Assembly (NCBI RefSeq): GCF_900116755.1
Contig: NZ_FPBY01000017.1
Coordinates: 1-32,636 of the forward strand
Source: Clostridium sp. DSM 8431
GTDB taxonomy: Bacteria; Bacillota; Clostridia; Clostridiales; Clostridiaceae
Length of the DNA stretch: 32,636 bases
Reading direction: 5' to 3'
Every line of letters begins with the position of its first letter. Position 1 is the first letter of the stretch. Positions 17,160 to 28,034 of the stretch are shown piece after piece. A model generated the notes under the pieces. That model saw nothing but the letters and a program-made list of their open reading frames with translations, made no database searches and was not told the origin of the DNA. The position numbers were made by a program, and so were the translations under genes.

Positions 17160-19718
17160 ATGACTAATAAATTACCAGAGATAGTTGTAAGTGGCGATAT
17201 CAATTTAAACTTATTATTTTGGCAAAAGGAAGCTACAATGAATAATAATCTTAATTATAAGTTATATCCTAATGTAAGTAGACGATATGATACAGGTGGA
17301 GCTTTATTGTTATCGAAGCTTGTATCACTATCAACAAATCTTGATGTAGCGTCTCCCAATCTAAAAAAAGAAAACTCATCTTCAGTAGATAATATTTTAG
17401 TTTCTGTTGCACAATTAAAAAAATTTCCAGTAGATACTAACAGCAAAAATAAAGTTTATAGAGTTGATGAATTTTCAGGATATTATATAACAGGTTTAGA
17501 AGAACCTAGAGTTTTTCCTGTATTTAATGATAATAAAGATGCAAAGATAGTTATATTAGATGATAATAACAATGGATTTAATTCTAATGAAGATGTTTGG
17601 CCATTAGCTATAAAAGAAAGTGACAAAACACCTACAATTTTATATAAAACAAATAAGATTGATTTTAACAACAAATTATGGATGCACATTGAAAAAAATC
17701 ATTTAAAAAATACAATAGTTATTATAAATGCAGAGGACCTAAGAGCTAAAGGAGTAAATATTAGTAAAGGTCTTTCTTGGGAAAAGACAGCATTAGATTT
17801 TGTATGGCAAATGAAAAATAATCCTAAACTTAGATACTTATCTAATTGTACAAATCTTATAATTCCATTTGGACTAGAAGGAGTAATCTACTATCATAAG
17901 GAATTAAATGCTGAGTCCAAGTTGTATTTTTTAACTGACCAATTTGAAGGTGGATTTATAAAAGAAGGTAATGGAAAAATGTATGGTTTAACATCATGTT
18001 TCGTTGCTGGTCTTGTTAAAACTATAGCTAATAATTCAAATGGTGAAGATTTTCAAGACTTAATAGATGAAGGAATAAGACTAGGAATGGTATCAGCTCA
18101 AAGATATTTTGCTAATGGCTTTGGAATTAACTTAGAAAATGATACATATTATAATGAATCATTATTTAAATATGATGAAAATCCCAGTGATTTAAGTGAG
18201 TATATTCAAGATATTAAAATAAAAGATAATTCTAATCCTAACTATCAAAGAGACTGGTATATCATTAAGGATAAGAGTTCAACAAATCTAGAGGATATTG
18301 CCTATGAAATAGTTAAAAAAGGTGAAGATAGTGCTTTAAAATATATTCCTATAGCTAAATTTAGAAACTTAAAGACAGTTGATAGAACTGAAATTGAAGC
18401 TTATAGAAGTATAAAAAATCTTATTGCAGAATATATTTCAACAGGAAATGCAGTAAGACCTCTATCAATTGCAGTCTTTGGTACTCCAGGTTCAGGAAAA
18501 TCTTTTGGAGTAACGGAAGTTGCAGCAAGTATCGCACCAAATTTAATTGAAAAAATAGATTTTAATTTATCGCAATTCCAAAGTGTAAATGACTTAATTG
18601 CAGCATTTCACAAAGTCAGAGATATATCACTTAATGGTAAATTACCTTTAGTATTCTTTGATGAATTCGATTCTAGTTTTGGAGAAAACCTCGGCTGGTT
18701 AAAATACTTCTTAGCACCTATGCAAGATGGTGTATTTAGAGAAGGAGATTCCCTGCATCCAATAGGTAAAGCTATCTTTGTATTTGCAGGAGGTACATCA
18801 AGTACATACGAATCATTCTGTGGAGAATACATAAAAGATAAAGAAAAAATAGAAATATTTAAAAGTAACTTCAAAAATGCCAAAGGTCCTGACTTTGTAA
18901 GTCGTTTAAGAGGATACGTAAATATTCTTGGACCAAATCAAACTGATAAAGAGTTAGATCAATTATTTATTATCAGAAGAGCAATGCTTCTTAGATCTTT
19001 ATTAGTTAGAAAAACACCATATCTTATAAATGACAATGGTGAAGCTCAAGTTGATAATGGAATTATTAGAGCCTTATTAAAAGTTTCTAAATTCAAACAT
19101 GAATCAAGATCAATGGAAGCTATTTTAGAAATGAGTATGTTATCAGGAGCAAAGAAGTGGGAACAATCACACTTACCATCACAAGATCAACTTAAACTTC
19201 ATGTAGATGAACAAGAATTCTATAATTATATGATGTTTGAAGAATTCTTTAGTGAAAAAGCTAATAATATATCATACTATATTTCTAATAATTATCAAAA
19301 CATATACTTACCAAATAATAAAGTCAATATAGCTGATGATGATATGATGTTACATCACTACATAAAAACTTGGATTATTGAACAAATAAAAAATATACCT
19401 CAAATACTACATAAAGATGATTATGAATTAAAATCAATTAAGAATAATTCAGAGGTAATAAAATTTACAGAAAAAGATTTAGAGTGTTTAGCCAAATATC
19501 AACATGAACTATGGTTGAAAAAGAGAAAAAAACAAGGTTGGAAATATGGAAAAGAGGCTGACTTTAATAAATTAATTCATCCAGCAATAACTAATTGGAA
19601 AAATCTAAATGATGATATAAAGAAAGCCATTATTAAATATATAGAATTATGGCCTAAAGCATTAATGAATAGCAATTTAAAAATTAAAAGATCAAATTAT
19701 TCACGTAATTTAGAATAA
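17160..19718 (+). CDS. multidomain protein: PfkB-like (degenerate) + AAA ATPase + RyR domain
   Basis: An 852-residue protein not assigned to a named family. Residues 5-310 resemble a ribokinase/PfkB fold: VVSGDINLNLL at the start and GLTSCFVAGLVKTIA (276-290) where these kinases have GAGD, so the catalytic Asp is missing. Residues about 420-600 are an ATPase: Walker A GTPGSGKS (441-448), Walker B LVFFDEFDS (497-505), a sensor-like FVFAGGTSS (540-548) and an arginine-bearing SRLRG (581-585). Residues about 769-840 match the RyR domain: LAKYQHELWLKKRKKQGW, YGKEADFNKLIHPAI, then a helix ending in LWPKAL. Prokaryotic RyR domains occur in proteins linked to nucleotide signalling and conflict; a sensing role here is inference. 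The gene stands alone between two terminators, with a good GGAG site. No signal peptide or membrane helix; base composition like its neighbours. Confidence 0.75.
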   Translation: MTNKLPEIVVSGDINLNLLFWQKEATMNNNLNYKLYPNVSRRYDTGGALLLSKLVSLSTNLDVASPNLKKENSSSVDNILVSVAQLKKFPVDTNSKNKVYRVDEFSGYYITGLEEPRVFPVFNDNKDAKIVILDDNNNGFNSNEDVWPLAIKESDKTPTILYKTNKIDFNNKLWMHIEKNHLKNTIVIINAEDLRAKGVNISKGLSWEKTALDFVWQMKNNPKLRYLSNCTNLIIPFGLEGVIYYHKELNAESKLYFLTDQFEGGFIKEGNGKMYGLTSCFVAGLVKTIANNSNGEDFQDLIDEGIRLGMVSAQRYFANGFGINLENDTYYNESLFKYDENPSDLSEYIQDIKIKDNSNPNYQRDWYIIKDKSSTNLEDIAYEIVKKGEDSALKYIPIAKFRNLKTVDRTEIEAYRSIKNLIAEYISTGNAVRPLSIAVFGTPGSGKSFGVTEVAASIAPNLIEKIDFNLSQFQSVNDLIAAFHKVRDISLNGKLPLVFFDEFDSSFGENLGWLKYFLAPMQDGVFREGDSLHPIGKAIFVFAGGTSSTYESFCGEYIKDKEKIEIFKSNFKNAKGPDFVSRLRGYVNILGPNQTDKELDQLFIIRRAMLLRSLLVRKTPYLINDNGEAQVDNGIIRALLKVSKFKHESRSMEAILEMSMLSGAKKWEQSHLPSQDQLKLHVDEQEFYNYMMFEEFFSEKANNISYYISNNYQNIYLPNNKVNIADDDMMLHHYIKTWIIEQIKNIPQILHKDDYELKSIKNNSEVIKFTEKDLECLAKYQHELWLKKRKKQGWKYGKEADFNKLIHPAITNWKNLNDDIKKAIIKYIELWPKALMNSNLKIKRSNYSRNLE

Positions 19719-19743
19719 AAATTATAATTAGATATTCTAGTAA

Positions 19744-19794
19744 AAAAGTACATTCAGATATATTAGAATAATCTCTATGTCTGAATGTACTTTT
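19744..19794. terminator. bidirectional terminator between the AAA-RyR gene and addA
   Basis: A 15-bp perfect stem (19744-19758 with 19780-19794), 21-base loop, with T-rich tracts on both strands, between convergent genes. Confidence 0.85.
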
Positions 19795-19814
19795 ATTTTA
19801 CAAATTAATTTTCT

Positions 19815-22800
19815 CTAAATCTCTATTTCTTTATCTAAATAGAATAAATATAAATAACTTTCCTTAACTTCTTTACCAGTAATTTTTCTTAAGGCTTCTT
19901 TATAGTAATTAATCTGAACAGTATACTTTTTTATCATATCCTCTTCGTTACCTCTTTCAACATAATCAGTTTTATAGTCAAGCAAGATAATATCATCACC
20001 TTCATAAAAGAAACAGTCAATTACTCCTTGAAGTCTCACCTTTTCATCCTTTATATTCTCTGGCAAAGAACTATCTGCCTCTAGAGGACTTATTTCAGTA
20101 AAGAAAGGTAACTCCTTATAAACAGTATTTCCTGCATTAAAAGCCTTTAGTAATCTTTTTCCTAAATCACTCTTAAAGAAATTTAATATCTTCCTAGGTC
20201 TTATGGCTTTAAATTCTTCCTCACTTAAAAGTTCATTATCAACCAATTCCCTAAGCTGTTCATTTATTTGCTCTAAATTTTGAACTCTTGTGAAGTCCAT
20301 CTTCTGCATTGCAAAGTGCATTGCTGTTCCTCTTTCTGCTGAAGTAAGTCCCTTTTCTTCTTGAAGAAACTTAGGCTTTACTTCTATCTTATCTTTAAAT
20401 AAACTTTCTGATAAAGTATCCTCTATCTCTTCATAATTCTTTTTCTTTAAATCTGAAACAGAAAAATTACTCTTTAAGCTTGTAGACGCCTCATATTTAT
20501 ATTTAAACCCTAAACGTCTTTCTATTTCTTTATCCACAGTTTCACACTGAGAATTTATCAACAGATGTCCTTCTTCATTTTTATCCACATCTTCTTCGTT
20601 TTTATCCACAACTAATTGAGATTTGGTCCATAAATTAACCTCCCATGTGGATAAGTCTGTTCTTATTGGGATATCCAAAGCATTTGCTATTTGTCTCAAG
20701 TTATCCCCATCTTTATGTTTGCTAACAGCCATTCCAATCCAGTCTAAATATGACTTTCCTTTTAAAACTTCTGAAGATGGAATTACATCTTTATCTAAGG
20801 CAGCAGCAGATGAACATTTATCAGCCCACTTTTCCACATTTGATACAGCCCCAGTTATTATTAACTTTTCCTTTGCTCTAGTAAAAGCAACATATAATAT
20901 TCTCATTTCCTCAGATAAAGTTTCTAATTTTATACGCTGTTTTATAGACTCCTTAGGAAGAGTACTGTAACTAATTCTTCTATCTAAATCTACTAAATCT
21001 GGCCCAAGTCCAAGCTCTTCATGATAAAGTATACTCTTATTTAAATCCATAAGATTAAATTGCTTTCCTGAACCAGCTAAAAATACAACAGGGAACTCAA
21101 GTCCCTTACTCTTATGAATACTCATTATTCTAACAACATCTTCATTTTCACCAAGAATCTTAGCACTTCCCATATCTCCTGATGATTTTCTTAATTTATT
21201 TATGAAATTTATAAAGTTAAATAAACCCTTAAAGCTTGTTTGTTCATACTGTTTAGCTCTTTGAAATAAAACTCTTAAATTTGCTTGTCTAAGGACTCCA
21301 TTAGGCATTGCACCTACATATCCATAATAAGCAGTGTCCATGTATAAGTACCATATAAACTCATCTATAGGAGTGTATACAGCTTTACTTCTCCACTCAT
21401 CAAGCTTCACTAAGAATTTTGCACACTTATCCTTAAGTACTTCATTACTATATTCTTCTGACATAACTTTCATATTTTCATAAAAATAATTGTCTTTATT
21501 AAATAATCTTATGTCACCTAATTCTTCAGCAGAAAAACTCATTATTGGTGATCTAAGTAACGCAATCATAGGAACATCTTGAAGTGGATTATCTATAACC
21601 TTTAAAAGAGACATAATTGTTCTTATTTCAATAGACTCAAAATATCCTGAACCTGTATCTGCATAAGCTGGTATTCCTTCTGCTCCAAGTTCATCTAAAA
21701 ATACTTCAGACCAATTTTTAGTTGCTCTTAGAAGAATAACTATATCCTTATATTTCACAGGCCTATATTCTCCTGTAGCTTTATCTAAAACTTTAAAAGT
21801 CTTTCCATCTTTTTCAGACATAAGCTCTTTTATTCTTTTAGCTACAATTCTTGCTTCTAGGTTTATTGCACCAATATCCTCTTCTTCCTCATCTTCATCT
21901 CTATTTTCTAAAACTTCTTCATCCTCTGATACTCCTGACTTATCTAAAACATGAAGCTCTATGTCTCCACCAGTTATTGAAGACTCATCATTTATTTCCT
22001 TATAGTCTGCTCCTAAATTTAACGCTTCATCATCTGTATATTCAAGCTCACCAACTACTCTAGACATAAGTTCCTTAAATATATAGTTAACTCCATTAAT
22101 AACTTCTAATCTACTTCTAAAGTTCTTATAAAGCTGAATCTTTCTATTTTTACCCTCAGTACTTGAATAATTCATATACTTATCTAAAAATAATTCAGGT
22201 TTTGCCTGTCTAAACCTATAAATACTCTGTTTAACATCTCCAACCATGAACACATTAGGGTCATCACTATACTTTCTAGAAACTAAATCTATAATAGCCT
22301 CTTGAACACTGTTAGAATCCTGATATTCATCAACAAGAACTTCATCAAAATACTCTTTATAATTTTCTGCAACATTAAACTCTTCGTTAGTTAATATTTT
22401 TAAACATAAATGTTCTAAGTCATTAAAGTCTAAGGCACTTTTTTTCTTCTTAGCCTTTGAAAATCTATCTTCAAATTCAATAACTAAATCAGTTAATGTC
22501 TTCATATAAGGATAAACTTCCTTTATTGATATAAACATATCATCAGGTGACATAGAAAAAACTTCTTCTTTAAGTTTTTCAATTTCTTTTTTAATGCTAT
22601 TTCTTATATCCTTAACTCTTTCCTGAGCATCAACATCTTCAACATTTGCTTTTCTAACGGTCTTTAACTTTGAAAATTTTATAGAAACTAAAGCTTTATA
22701 AGTTTCATCTAAATCTTCACCAATAGAATCTTGTACGTCTTTTAAAGCAAACATATCCATATCTAAATTTTCTAAATAAGGTTCTAATCCTCCAACATTT

Positions 22801-23519
22801 CTGCATAAATAAATAGCCTTCTCAAGCATACTTATTAAACCACTAATCTGAACACTTAAGTTCTCCATAAGCACAGTAACCCATGTACTTTTTAATAATT
22901 CATCCTTACTTTGAATATTAAATTCTTCAGCTTTTTCTCTAAGCCATTTATCTGGCCAAGGTCCACTCATGGAAAATCTATATAAATCTAAAATTATATC
23001 CTTTAACTTTTGATCGCTTCTTGAATCACTATAAGCATCAACTAAATCTAAGAAATCTTGATTTTCTTCTTCATACTTATCTTCAAATAACTCTTCTAAA
23101 ACTTCTGCTTTTAAAAGAGTTCCTTCAGTTTCATCTAAAATTCTAAAGCCTGGATCAAGCTCAATTATATGAAAATTATTTTTTATAACATCAAGACAAA
23201 AAGAATGCATTGTTGTTATATTAGCTCTACTTAACAATGTAAGCTGCTTTTGAAGATTTTTTGAATTAGGATTTTTCTCAAGACCTTTAGTTATAGCTGC
23301 TGCAATTCTTTCTCTCATTTCAGATGCTGCTGCACTAGTAAATGTAACAACTAGTAACTTATCTATATCAACAGGATTCTCTTCATTTGTTATAATCCTT
23401 ATTATTCTTTCAACTAATACTGCTGTCTTTCCTGACCCTGCAGCTGCTGCTATTAGTAAATTACACTTTCTAGTTTCAATGGCTGCCTTTTGTTCTTCTG
23501 TCCATCTAGTTTCGCTCAT
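19815..23519 (-). CDS. addA: ATP-dependent helicase/nuclease subunit AddA
   Basis: A 1234-residue subunit of the AddAB enzyme, which resects double-strand ends and loads RecA for recombination repair. UvrD-type helicase motifs run in order: Walker [39 protein letters not shown] (motif II), [33 protein letters not shown] and [12 protein letters not shown]. The C-terminal RecB-like nuclease has LQGVIDCFF and [10 protein letters not shown]. The start is ATG at 23519 after GGGGAGGT; the upstream GTG (23528) lies in that site. The first 14 bases overlap the end of addB, so the two are translationally coupled. The linker before the nuclease (protein [14 protein letters not shown]) carries a 21-bp tandem repeat and a group of DnaA boxes. 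Confidence 0.97.
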   Translation of the reverse strand: MSETRWTEEQKAAIETRKCNLLIAAAAGSGKTAVLVERIIRIITNEENPVDIDKLLVVTFTSAAASEMRERIAAAITKGLEKNPNSKNLQKQLTLLSRANITTMHSFCLDVIKNNFHIIELDPGFRILDETEGTLLKAEVLEELFEDKYEEENQDFLDLVDAYSDSRSDQKLKDIILDLYRFSMSGPWPDKWLREKAEEFNIQSKDELLKSTWVTVLMENLSVQISGLISMLEKAIYLCRNVGGLEPYLENLDMDMFALKDVQDSIGEDLDETYKALVSIKFSKLKTVRKANVEDVDAQERVKDIRNSIKKEIEKLKEEVFSMSPDDMFISIKEVYPYMKTLTDLVIEFEDRFSKAKKKKSALDFNDLEHLCLKILTNEEFNVAENYKEYFDEVLVDEYQDSNSVQEAIIDLVSRKYSDDPNVFMVGDVKQSIYRFRQAKPELFLDKYMNYSSTEGKNRKIQLYKNFRSRLEVINGVNYIFKELMSRVVGELEYTDDEALNLGADYKEINDESSITGGDIELHVLDKSGVSEDEEVLENRDEDEEEEDIGAINLEARIVAKRIKELMSEKDGKTFKVLDKATGEYRPVKYKDIVILLRATKNWSEVFLDELGAEGIPAYADTGSGYFESIEIRTIMSLLKVIDNPLQDVPMIALLRSPIMSFSAEELGDIRLFNKDNYFYENMKVMSEEYSNEVLKDKCAKFLVKLDEWRSKAVYTPIDEFIWYLYMDTAYYGYVGAMPNGVLRQANLRVLFQRAKQYEQTSFKGLFNFINFINKLRKSSGDMGSAKILGENEDVVRIMSIHKSKGLEFPVVFLAGSGKQFNLMDLNKSILYHEELGLGPDLVDLDRRISYSTLPKESIKQRIKLETLSEEMRILYVAFTRAKEKLIITGAVSNVEKWADKCSSAAALDKDVIPSSEVLKGKSYLDWIGMAVSKHKDGDNLRQIANALDIPIRTDLSTWEVNLWTKSQLVVDKNEEDVDKNEEGHLLINSQCETVDKEIERRLGFKYKYEASTSLKSNFSVSDLKKKNYEEIEDTLSESLFKDKIEVKPKFLQEEKGLTSAERGTAMHFAMQKMDFTRVQNLEQINEQLRELVDNELLSEEEFKAIRPRKILNFFKSDLGKRLLKAFNAGNTVYKELPFFTEISPLEADSSLPENIKDEKVRLQGVIDCFFYEGDDIILLDYKTDYVERGNEEDMIKKYTVQINYYKEALRKITGKEVKESYLYLFYLDKEIEI
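20530..20654. promoter_or_regulatory. cluster of DnaA boxes inside addA
   Basis: Four perfect TTATCCACA sites: 20530-20538, 20581-20589 and 20602-20610 on the plus strand, and 20646-20654 on the minus strand. A fifth with one mismatch (TTATCAACA) is at 20555-20563. The sequences are read directly; DnaA binding is an inference from the consensus. Confidence 0.5.
20570..20611. repeat. two-copy 21-bp tandem repeat in addA
   Basis: Units 20570-20590 and 20591-20611 differ at two bases and encode VDKNEED and VDKNEEG in the AddA linker. The duplication keeps the frame and doubles one DnaA box. Confidence 0.85.
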
Positions 23520-26500
23520 CTTCAGCACCTCCCCTTACTTTATTCTCAATTTTTCTCCAAAGTTCTTTATCATCTTTTTTAACTACAAGCTTATACTTAT
23601 TATCCTTTATACCTGTATCAAACTGACATATAGAAGAATAATCACAATAATCACAGTATGTTGAAGTTTGATTTTTACATGGTTCTATTTTTAGTTTTCC
23701 AGAAAGCATATCTTTACATAGTTCTATCATTTTATCATTAACATACTGTCTTAAAATTTCAAACTGCTCCTCAGTAGCAACAGAACTATTAGCTGAAAAA
23801 TCTCCATCCTTCTTAAAAGTAGCAGGAATAATTAATGAATAAGTCTCCATATCATTATCCATAGCCCTTACAAGTTCTGCATTCTTTAATAAAAGTCCAT
23901 TCATTTTAAGCTTCTGTAATACTTCTTTTCTAATTTCTTCATCCTCAAGTTCAGTTTTACTCTTAATTATAGGGTCATCAACTTTAAAATAAAGAATTGC
24001 TCCTGGCATAGCTTGAGTACGTAATATATATTCAGAATTTCTAAGAACAGCATCTAAATAAACTAATAACTGTATTTGTAATCCATAATATAGTTCATTT
24101 AAATCAAATTTCTTAGCACCTGTTTTATAGTCAATTACTCTTACATAAGTATTACCATCCATCTTTAATGTGTCTATTCTATCAATTCTACCAGTTAAAT
24201 AAACCTCTTCACCTGATGGTAAATCTAATTTTATAGGTGCTCCATCTTTATAAGTTCCAAATTGAAACTCATTGCTAAAGACCTCAAATTGTCCTTTTCT
24301 CATCTGCTCTGATATTACAGATATAGACTTAGTTATGACTCTCTTAAATCTATCAGTAAAATATCTATACTTCTTACTACTATTTAATATTGAATCACTT
24401 TCTTCTTTTAACTTAATATCTATAAGCTCTCCAACAATTTCTCTACACCTATCAGAAGTAAGCTCTGACCATGCTATCTTTTCTCTTTTAATCTTAGTTG
24501 TAAAGTTATCTAAAATTTCATGCATAAATGATCCTAAGTCTGGTGCAGTAAATTCATAAATCTTTCTATCCTTAGCCTTCAATCCATACTGAACAAAATA
24601 CGCAAAAGGACATCCTGCATACTTTTCCAACCTAGAAACACTAAATAAAAGCCTTCCACTATCTGTACTATATAGTTCTTTTATTTTTTCCCTGGCAATT
24701 TCATCTCCTGTATTGCTATAATTTAGTCCTGAAAATATATGTCCTGATCTATTATTAAATTCTTCTCTATTCTTATACCAACAAAATACTTCATCCCAGT
24801 ATTCTTCAATATCATCTTTTTCATAGCTCTTTCTTAAAGCCAATATAAGATTGTTAAATGTAGGTACTGGAGCAATTACATCAGAATACTTATCCTTTCT
24901 TTTTCTAAGATTATATATATCACTTTCTTCTATAAGATTTGTAAATATTCTTTTTAATCTAGGAATTACTATTGATGCTCTCAGTGACTTACCTTCAAAA
25001 TCAGCCATAGGATAACTTACCATCATAAATTTACTTCCTAGTGTTAAAGCTGTATATACCATAAATTGTTCTTCAAATACCTTAGACTTAGTACTTGAAG
25101 ATAGCTCTACGCCCATTTCCTTTAAGATATCTCTATCCCTATCAGATAATATACCTTCATCTTTACTTGCTGAAGGTAAAACTCCATCATTAACTCCAAC
25201 AATAAATAATGCCTTAACTTCTCTTCCTTTGATTCTAGCAATATCTCCAACATTAACTTGATCTAAAGCTGCAGGAATAACTCCAATTTCCTTGCTTTCA
25301 AATCCTGAAATTAATATCTTATAAAATTCATCTATGTCAATTTTATCAAAGCCCATAACTTCAACAGCTTGATTTAAAATATCTAATACTATTTCACTTA
25401 CCTGCTCATATTCCTTAACCTTACTTTGAAGCCCTTTATCCTCAAACTCCTTAATCCATTCATCAATTCTATTAAAGACATCAATTTCTACAAGGAAGTT
25501 ATATATAGCTGTACATACTGCTCTTACATCCTTATTTATTATTGATTTATGGAAGTTCATAAGAGGTGTTCTTACTCTATCCATAATATCTACAATTTCT
25601 TCTTCAGCCTCAGCTGGTAGTTCTCCAGTCCACTTATAGCCCTTTATTCCCTTAGATAAAACATAGTTTTCTAGCTTATCAATTTCATCTCTACTTATAC
25701 CTGCAAGCCCACTTTTTAAATACTTAAATATAGTTTCATAAGACCAATTTCTAATATAAATTTCTAATGTGGATAAAATTAAAATAATTAGTTGATTATT
25801 TAGTATATCTATTTTTTTATCAAGGAAAAATGGAATTCCATATTCATTAAATATAACTGTAGTTATCTTTTCATACTCATCAATATTTCTACAAACAACA
25901 GAAATATCCCTATATCTATAATTCTCATCACGTACAAGTCTTATAATTTCCCTTGAGACTTCTTCTATTTCATCATAAGAGTTATTAGCTTTGTACAGTC
26001 TTAAGTCCTTAATTGGCTCCTTATATAGTTTAAAAGGGTATGTGAAAAAATATTTTTCTAGATGTGCAAGTTCTTTGCTTTCTCTAAAACGATATGGTAT
26101 ATCCTTATTTAAATCTACTGGGTTTTCATATCCAATATTATTTTCTCTCATCATACTTAAAATTCTGTATTCTGTACCCTTTATAACATTAAATATATCT
26201 GTAACTTCATCACCTTTCCCATCTCCAAGTTCATCCATACATAATGTTATGTTAATTGTCTTGCATTGACCTGCTAAAGCTCTTATAACTTCCATTTGCT
26301 GAGGAGTAAAAGTTGTAAACTCATCTATCCATATTTCAGTATTTTTATAAGGGTCCTTTAGCTTAAGCTTCTCTGCTAATAAAGTAAGTTCATCATCACC
26401 ATCAATCATATTTTCTGCGATACTTTCATTAAACTTACTATATATTAAGGATAAATCCATAAGCTTTTCTTTTAATTCTTTATCCTCAATATTATCAATA

Positions 26501-26925
26501 GTCCCATCAATATTTTCTGGGAAAACATTATACTTCTTAAATTCCGTTATAGTCTCAGATATTATATCTGTAAATCCATGTTCCTTAGAAATTCTATTGA
26601 AGTAACTCATATTCTCTTCATTGTTTTGTAAAATCTTATGGATAAGCATACTTCTTCCTGAATCTTTCATCCTATCATGTACTCTTCCTCCATAAGCCTC
26701 AAAAATTCTATGTGCCATTCTCTTAAAGCTAAGAACTTCAGCCTTTAATAAAGCTTTTTCTCCTACTTTTCTTAAGAGTAGCGTTTCTCTTTGAAAGGTG
26801 TATTGCTCTGGCACTATATAAATAAGTTTATCTATACTATTGTCATTTATCTTTTTGCTAATTTCATCTATACAAAAGCTGCTTTTTCCAGAACCAGCCC
26901 TTCCGTATATAAATCTTATTCCCAT
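23506..26925 (-). CDS. addB: ATP-dependent nuclease subunit AddB
   Basis: A 1139-residue partner of AddA. It has Walker [13 protein letters not shown] at the N-terminus, otherwise degenerate helicase domains, and a C-terminal nuclease with [12 protein letters not shown]. The four cysteines of the AddB iron-sulfur staple are visible: one in YAGCPFAYF before the nuclease, and three in the C-terminal [16 protein letters not shown]. The start is ATG at 26925. It is the first gene of the addBA operon, in the usual clostridial order. The frame is intact and of normal length. Confidence 0.96.
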   Translation of the reverse strand: MGIRFIYGRAGSGKSSFCIDEISKKINDNSIDKLIYIVPEQYTFQRETLLLRKVGEKALLKAEVLSFKRMAHRIFEAYGGRVHDRMKDSGRSMLIHKILQNNEENMSYFNRISKEHGFTDIISETITEFKKYNVFPENIDGTIDNIEDKELKEKLMDLSLIYSKFNESIAENMIDGDDELTLLAEKLKLKDPYKNTEIWIDEFTTFTPQQMEVIRALAGQCKTINITLCMDELGDGKGDEVTDIFNVIKGTEYRILSMMRENNIGYENPVDLNKDIPYRFRESKELAHLEKYFFTYPFKLYKEPIKDLRLYKANNSYDEIEEVSREIIRLVRDENYRYRDISVVCRNIDEYEKITTVIFNEYGIPFFLDKKIDILNNQLIILILSTLEIYIRNWSYETIFKYLKSGLAGISRDEIDKLENYVLSKGIKGYKWTGELPAEAEEEIVDIMDRVRTPLMNFHKSIINKDVRAVCTAIYNFLVEIDVFNRIDEWIKEFEDKGLQSKVKEYEQVSEIVLDILNQAVEVMGFDKIDIDEFYKILISGFESKEIGVIPAALDQVNVGDIARIKGREVKALFIVGVNDGVLPSASKDEGILSDRDRDILKEMGVELSSSTKSKVFEEQFMVYTALTLGSKFMMVSYPMADFEGKSLRASIVIPRLKRIFTNLIEESDIYNLRKRKDKYSDVIAPVPTFNNLILALRKSYEKDDIEEYWDEVFCWYKNREEFNNRSGHIFSGLNYSNTGDEIAREKIKELYSTDSGRLLFSVSRLEKYAGCPFAYFVQYGLKAKDRKIYEFTAPDLGSFMHEILDNFTTKIKREKIAWSELTSDRCREIVGELIDIKLKEESDSILNSSKKYRYFTDRFKRVITKSISVISEQMRKGQFEVFSNEFQFGTYKDGAPIKLDLPSGEEVYLTGRIDRIDTLKMDGNTYVRVIDYKTGAKKFDLNELYYGLQIQLLVYLDAVLRNSEYILRTQAMPGAILYFKVDDPIIKSKTELEDEEIRKEVLQKLKMNGLLLKNAELVRAMDNDMETYSLIIPATFKKDGDFSANSSVATEEQFEILRQYVNDKMIELCKDMLSGKLKIEPCKNQTSTYCDYCDYSSICQFDTGIKDNKYKLVVKKDDKELWRKIENKVRGGAEDERN

Positions 26926-27039
26926 AAATACAATCTCCTACTTTTTTTCTTATTAATTAATTCTATATAATCTAATTAAACCCCTTCTTATAATTATTCC
27001 TTATTTGTTTTTCTATAATCAAAATTATCATTAAAATTT

Positions 27040-27082
27040 AAAAAGGCATATCTAAATTTTAATAACTTAGCTACACCTTTTT
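27040..27082 (-). terminator. terminator of the GNAT gene
   Basis: On the minus strand a 16-bp stem (27067-27082 with 27040-27055) with two wobble pairs and one mismatch, 11-base loop, then a T-rich tract. It starts about 10 bp after the stop codon. Confidence 0.7.
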
Positions 27083-27090
27083 CAAATATA

Positions 27091-27573
27091 TTATTCACTT
27101 TTTTCTAGGACCATAGTTATTAAAGAAGTTCCTTCATGCTCTGATTTTTTATCCACAATAAATCCACAGGATTCATAACACTTTATAGCCCTTACATTTT
27201 TATCTATAACTTCAATAACAATTTTTTCTGCACCTAAATCCTCAAATAAATAATCACATAAAATTTTTATACTTTCTTTGCCATATCCTCTTCCCCAAAA
27301 TTTTTGGCCTATAGTTATTCCTATTGTATAAATTGCAGATGATAAGTCTCGTTTTCTGTAGTCCATAAAACCTACAATTACATCTTTCTCATTTATTATA
27401 GTTAATATTTTATTGTCCATTTTTTTTAGGATATTAAAATTTTTTCTTAAGTACTTTTTATCCGGTAACATGTTGTTATATTTATTAACACTCTCATCAT
27501 TACATAAATCGCATAATCTACTTATATCTTCTTTCATCATTAATCTCAAATAAACACTATTTCCTTTTATCAT
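27091..27573 (-). CDS. GNAT family N-acetyltransferase (RimJ/RimL type)
   Basis: A 160-residue acetyltransferase. The acetyl-CoA motif is GQKFWGRGYGKESIKIL (about residues 90-106), followed by the C-terminal IEVIDKNVRAIKCYESCGF that is standard in the RimJ/RimL group. Members acetylate protein N-termini, antibiotics or small amines; the substrate cannot be read here. The ATG at 27573 is preferred, with a GAGAGTGAT site four bases upstream that partly matches the Shine-Dalgarno consensus; a GTG at 27588 would add five residues. A perfect DnaA-type nonamer lies in the gene at 27149-27157. Confidence 0.88.
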   Translation of the reverse strand: MIKGNSVYLRLMMKEDISRLCDLCNDESVNKYNNMLPDKKYLRKNFNILKKMDNKILTIINEKDVIVGFMDYRKRDLSSAIYTIGITIGQKFWGRGYGKESIKILCDYLFEDLGAEKIVIEVIDKNVRAIKCYESCGFIVDKKSEHEGTSLITMVLEKSE

Positions 27574-27663
27574 TTCTATCACTCTCACACACTCTTCTAA
27601 TAATTAATATTCTGTTAACAAATGTAAAATGAATAACCTATTTTGAATTTAAACAAATATACG

Positions 27664-27695
27664 AAAAAAAAACACCTAACAATTGTTAGATGTTT
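27664..27695 (-). terminator. terminator of the tRNA-Ser pair
   Basis: On the minus strand an inverted repeat centred on CAATTG (arms 27669-27682 and 27683-27696, one wobble) followed by a run of T, directly after the tRNA-Ser(GCT) CCA end. Confidence 0.85.
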
Positions 27696-27786
27696 TGGCG
27701 GAGGATCCGGGATTTGAACCCGGGCGCCAGTTGCCCGACCTACGCCCTTAGCAGGGGCGCCTCTTCAGCCACTTGAGTAATCCTCC
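27696..27786 (-). tRNA. tRNA-Ser(GCT)
   Basis: A 91-nt class II tRNA with a long variable arm, acceptor GGAGGAT/ATCCTCC, anticodon stem CGCCC/GGGCG and loop CTGCTAA (anticodon GCT, codons AGC/AGU). CCA is encoded. It lies 29 bp behind tRNA-Ser(TGA) and is probably transcribed with it. Confidence 0.97.
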
Positions 27787-27815
27787 ATGTGTCCTACATA
27801 TAAAAAAATTATATA

Positions 27816-27906
27816 TGGCGGAGAGATAGGGATTCGAACCCTAGGTACCCGTGAAGGTACGCCGGTTTTCAAGACCGGTGCCTTAAACCAACTCGACCAT
27901 CTCTCC
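27816..27906 (-). tRNA. tRNA-Ser(TGA), copy 1
   Basis: A 91-nt class II tRNA with acceptor GGAGAGA, long variable arm, anticodon loop CTTGAAA (anticodon TGA, read UGA in RNA, for UCN codons) and encoded CCA. It is identical over its whole length to the copy at 28891-28981. Confidence 0.97.
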
Positions 27907-27921
27907 GTAACCTACTTCGTT

Positions 27922-27950
27922 AGTATAACAGGTATTTAAAACTCTGTCAA
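27922..27950 (-). promoter_or_regulatory. promoter of the tRNA-Ser pair
   Basis: On the minus strand a perfect TTGACA (27945-27950), a 17-bp spacer and TATACT (27922-27927), 15 bp before the tRNA. An A/T-rich UP-like stretch precedes the -35. Confidence 0.85.
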
Positions 27951-28034
27951 CATATTTTATAAAATTTTCTATACAAATATTCATTTTTTATTATATAATT
28001 ACTTTACAACAAAATTATACTAGGAGGTAAACTT

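Noticed and set aside
21851-22063. Plus-strand Leu/His-rich small frame in addA
   Set aside because: It mirrors the acidic EDEEEED stretch of AddA and has no start signal.
26926-27090. Small gene or RNA between addB and the GNAT gene
   Set aside because: Only AT-rich sequence and the GNAT terminator are present; no start with a ribosome binding site was found.
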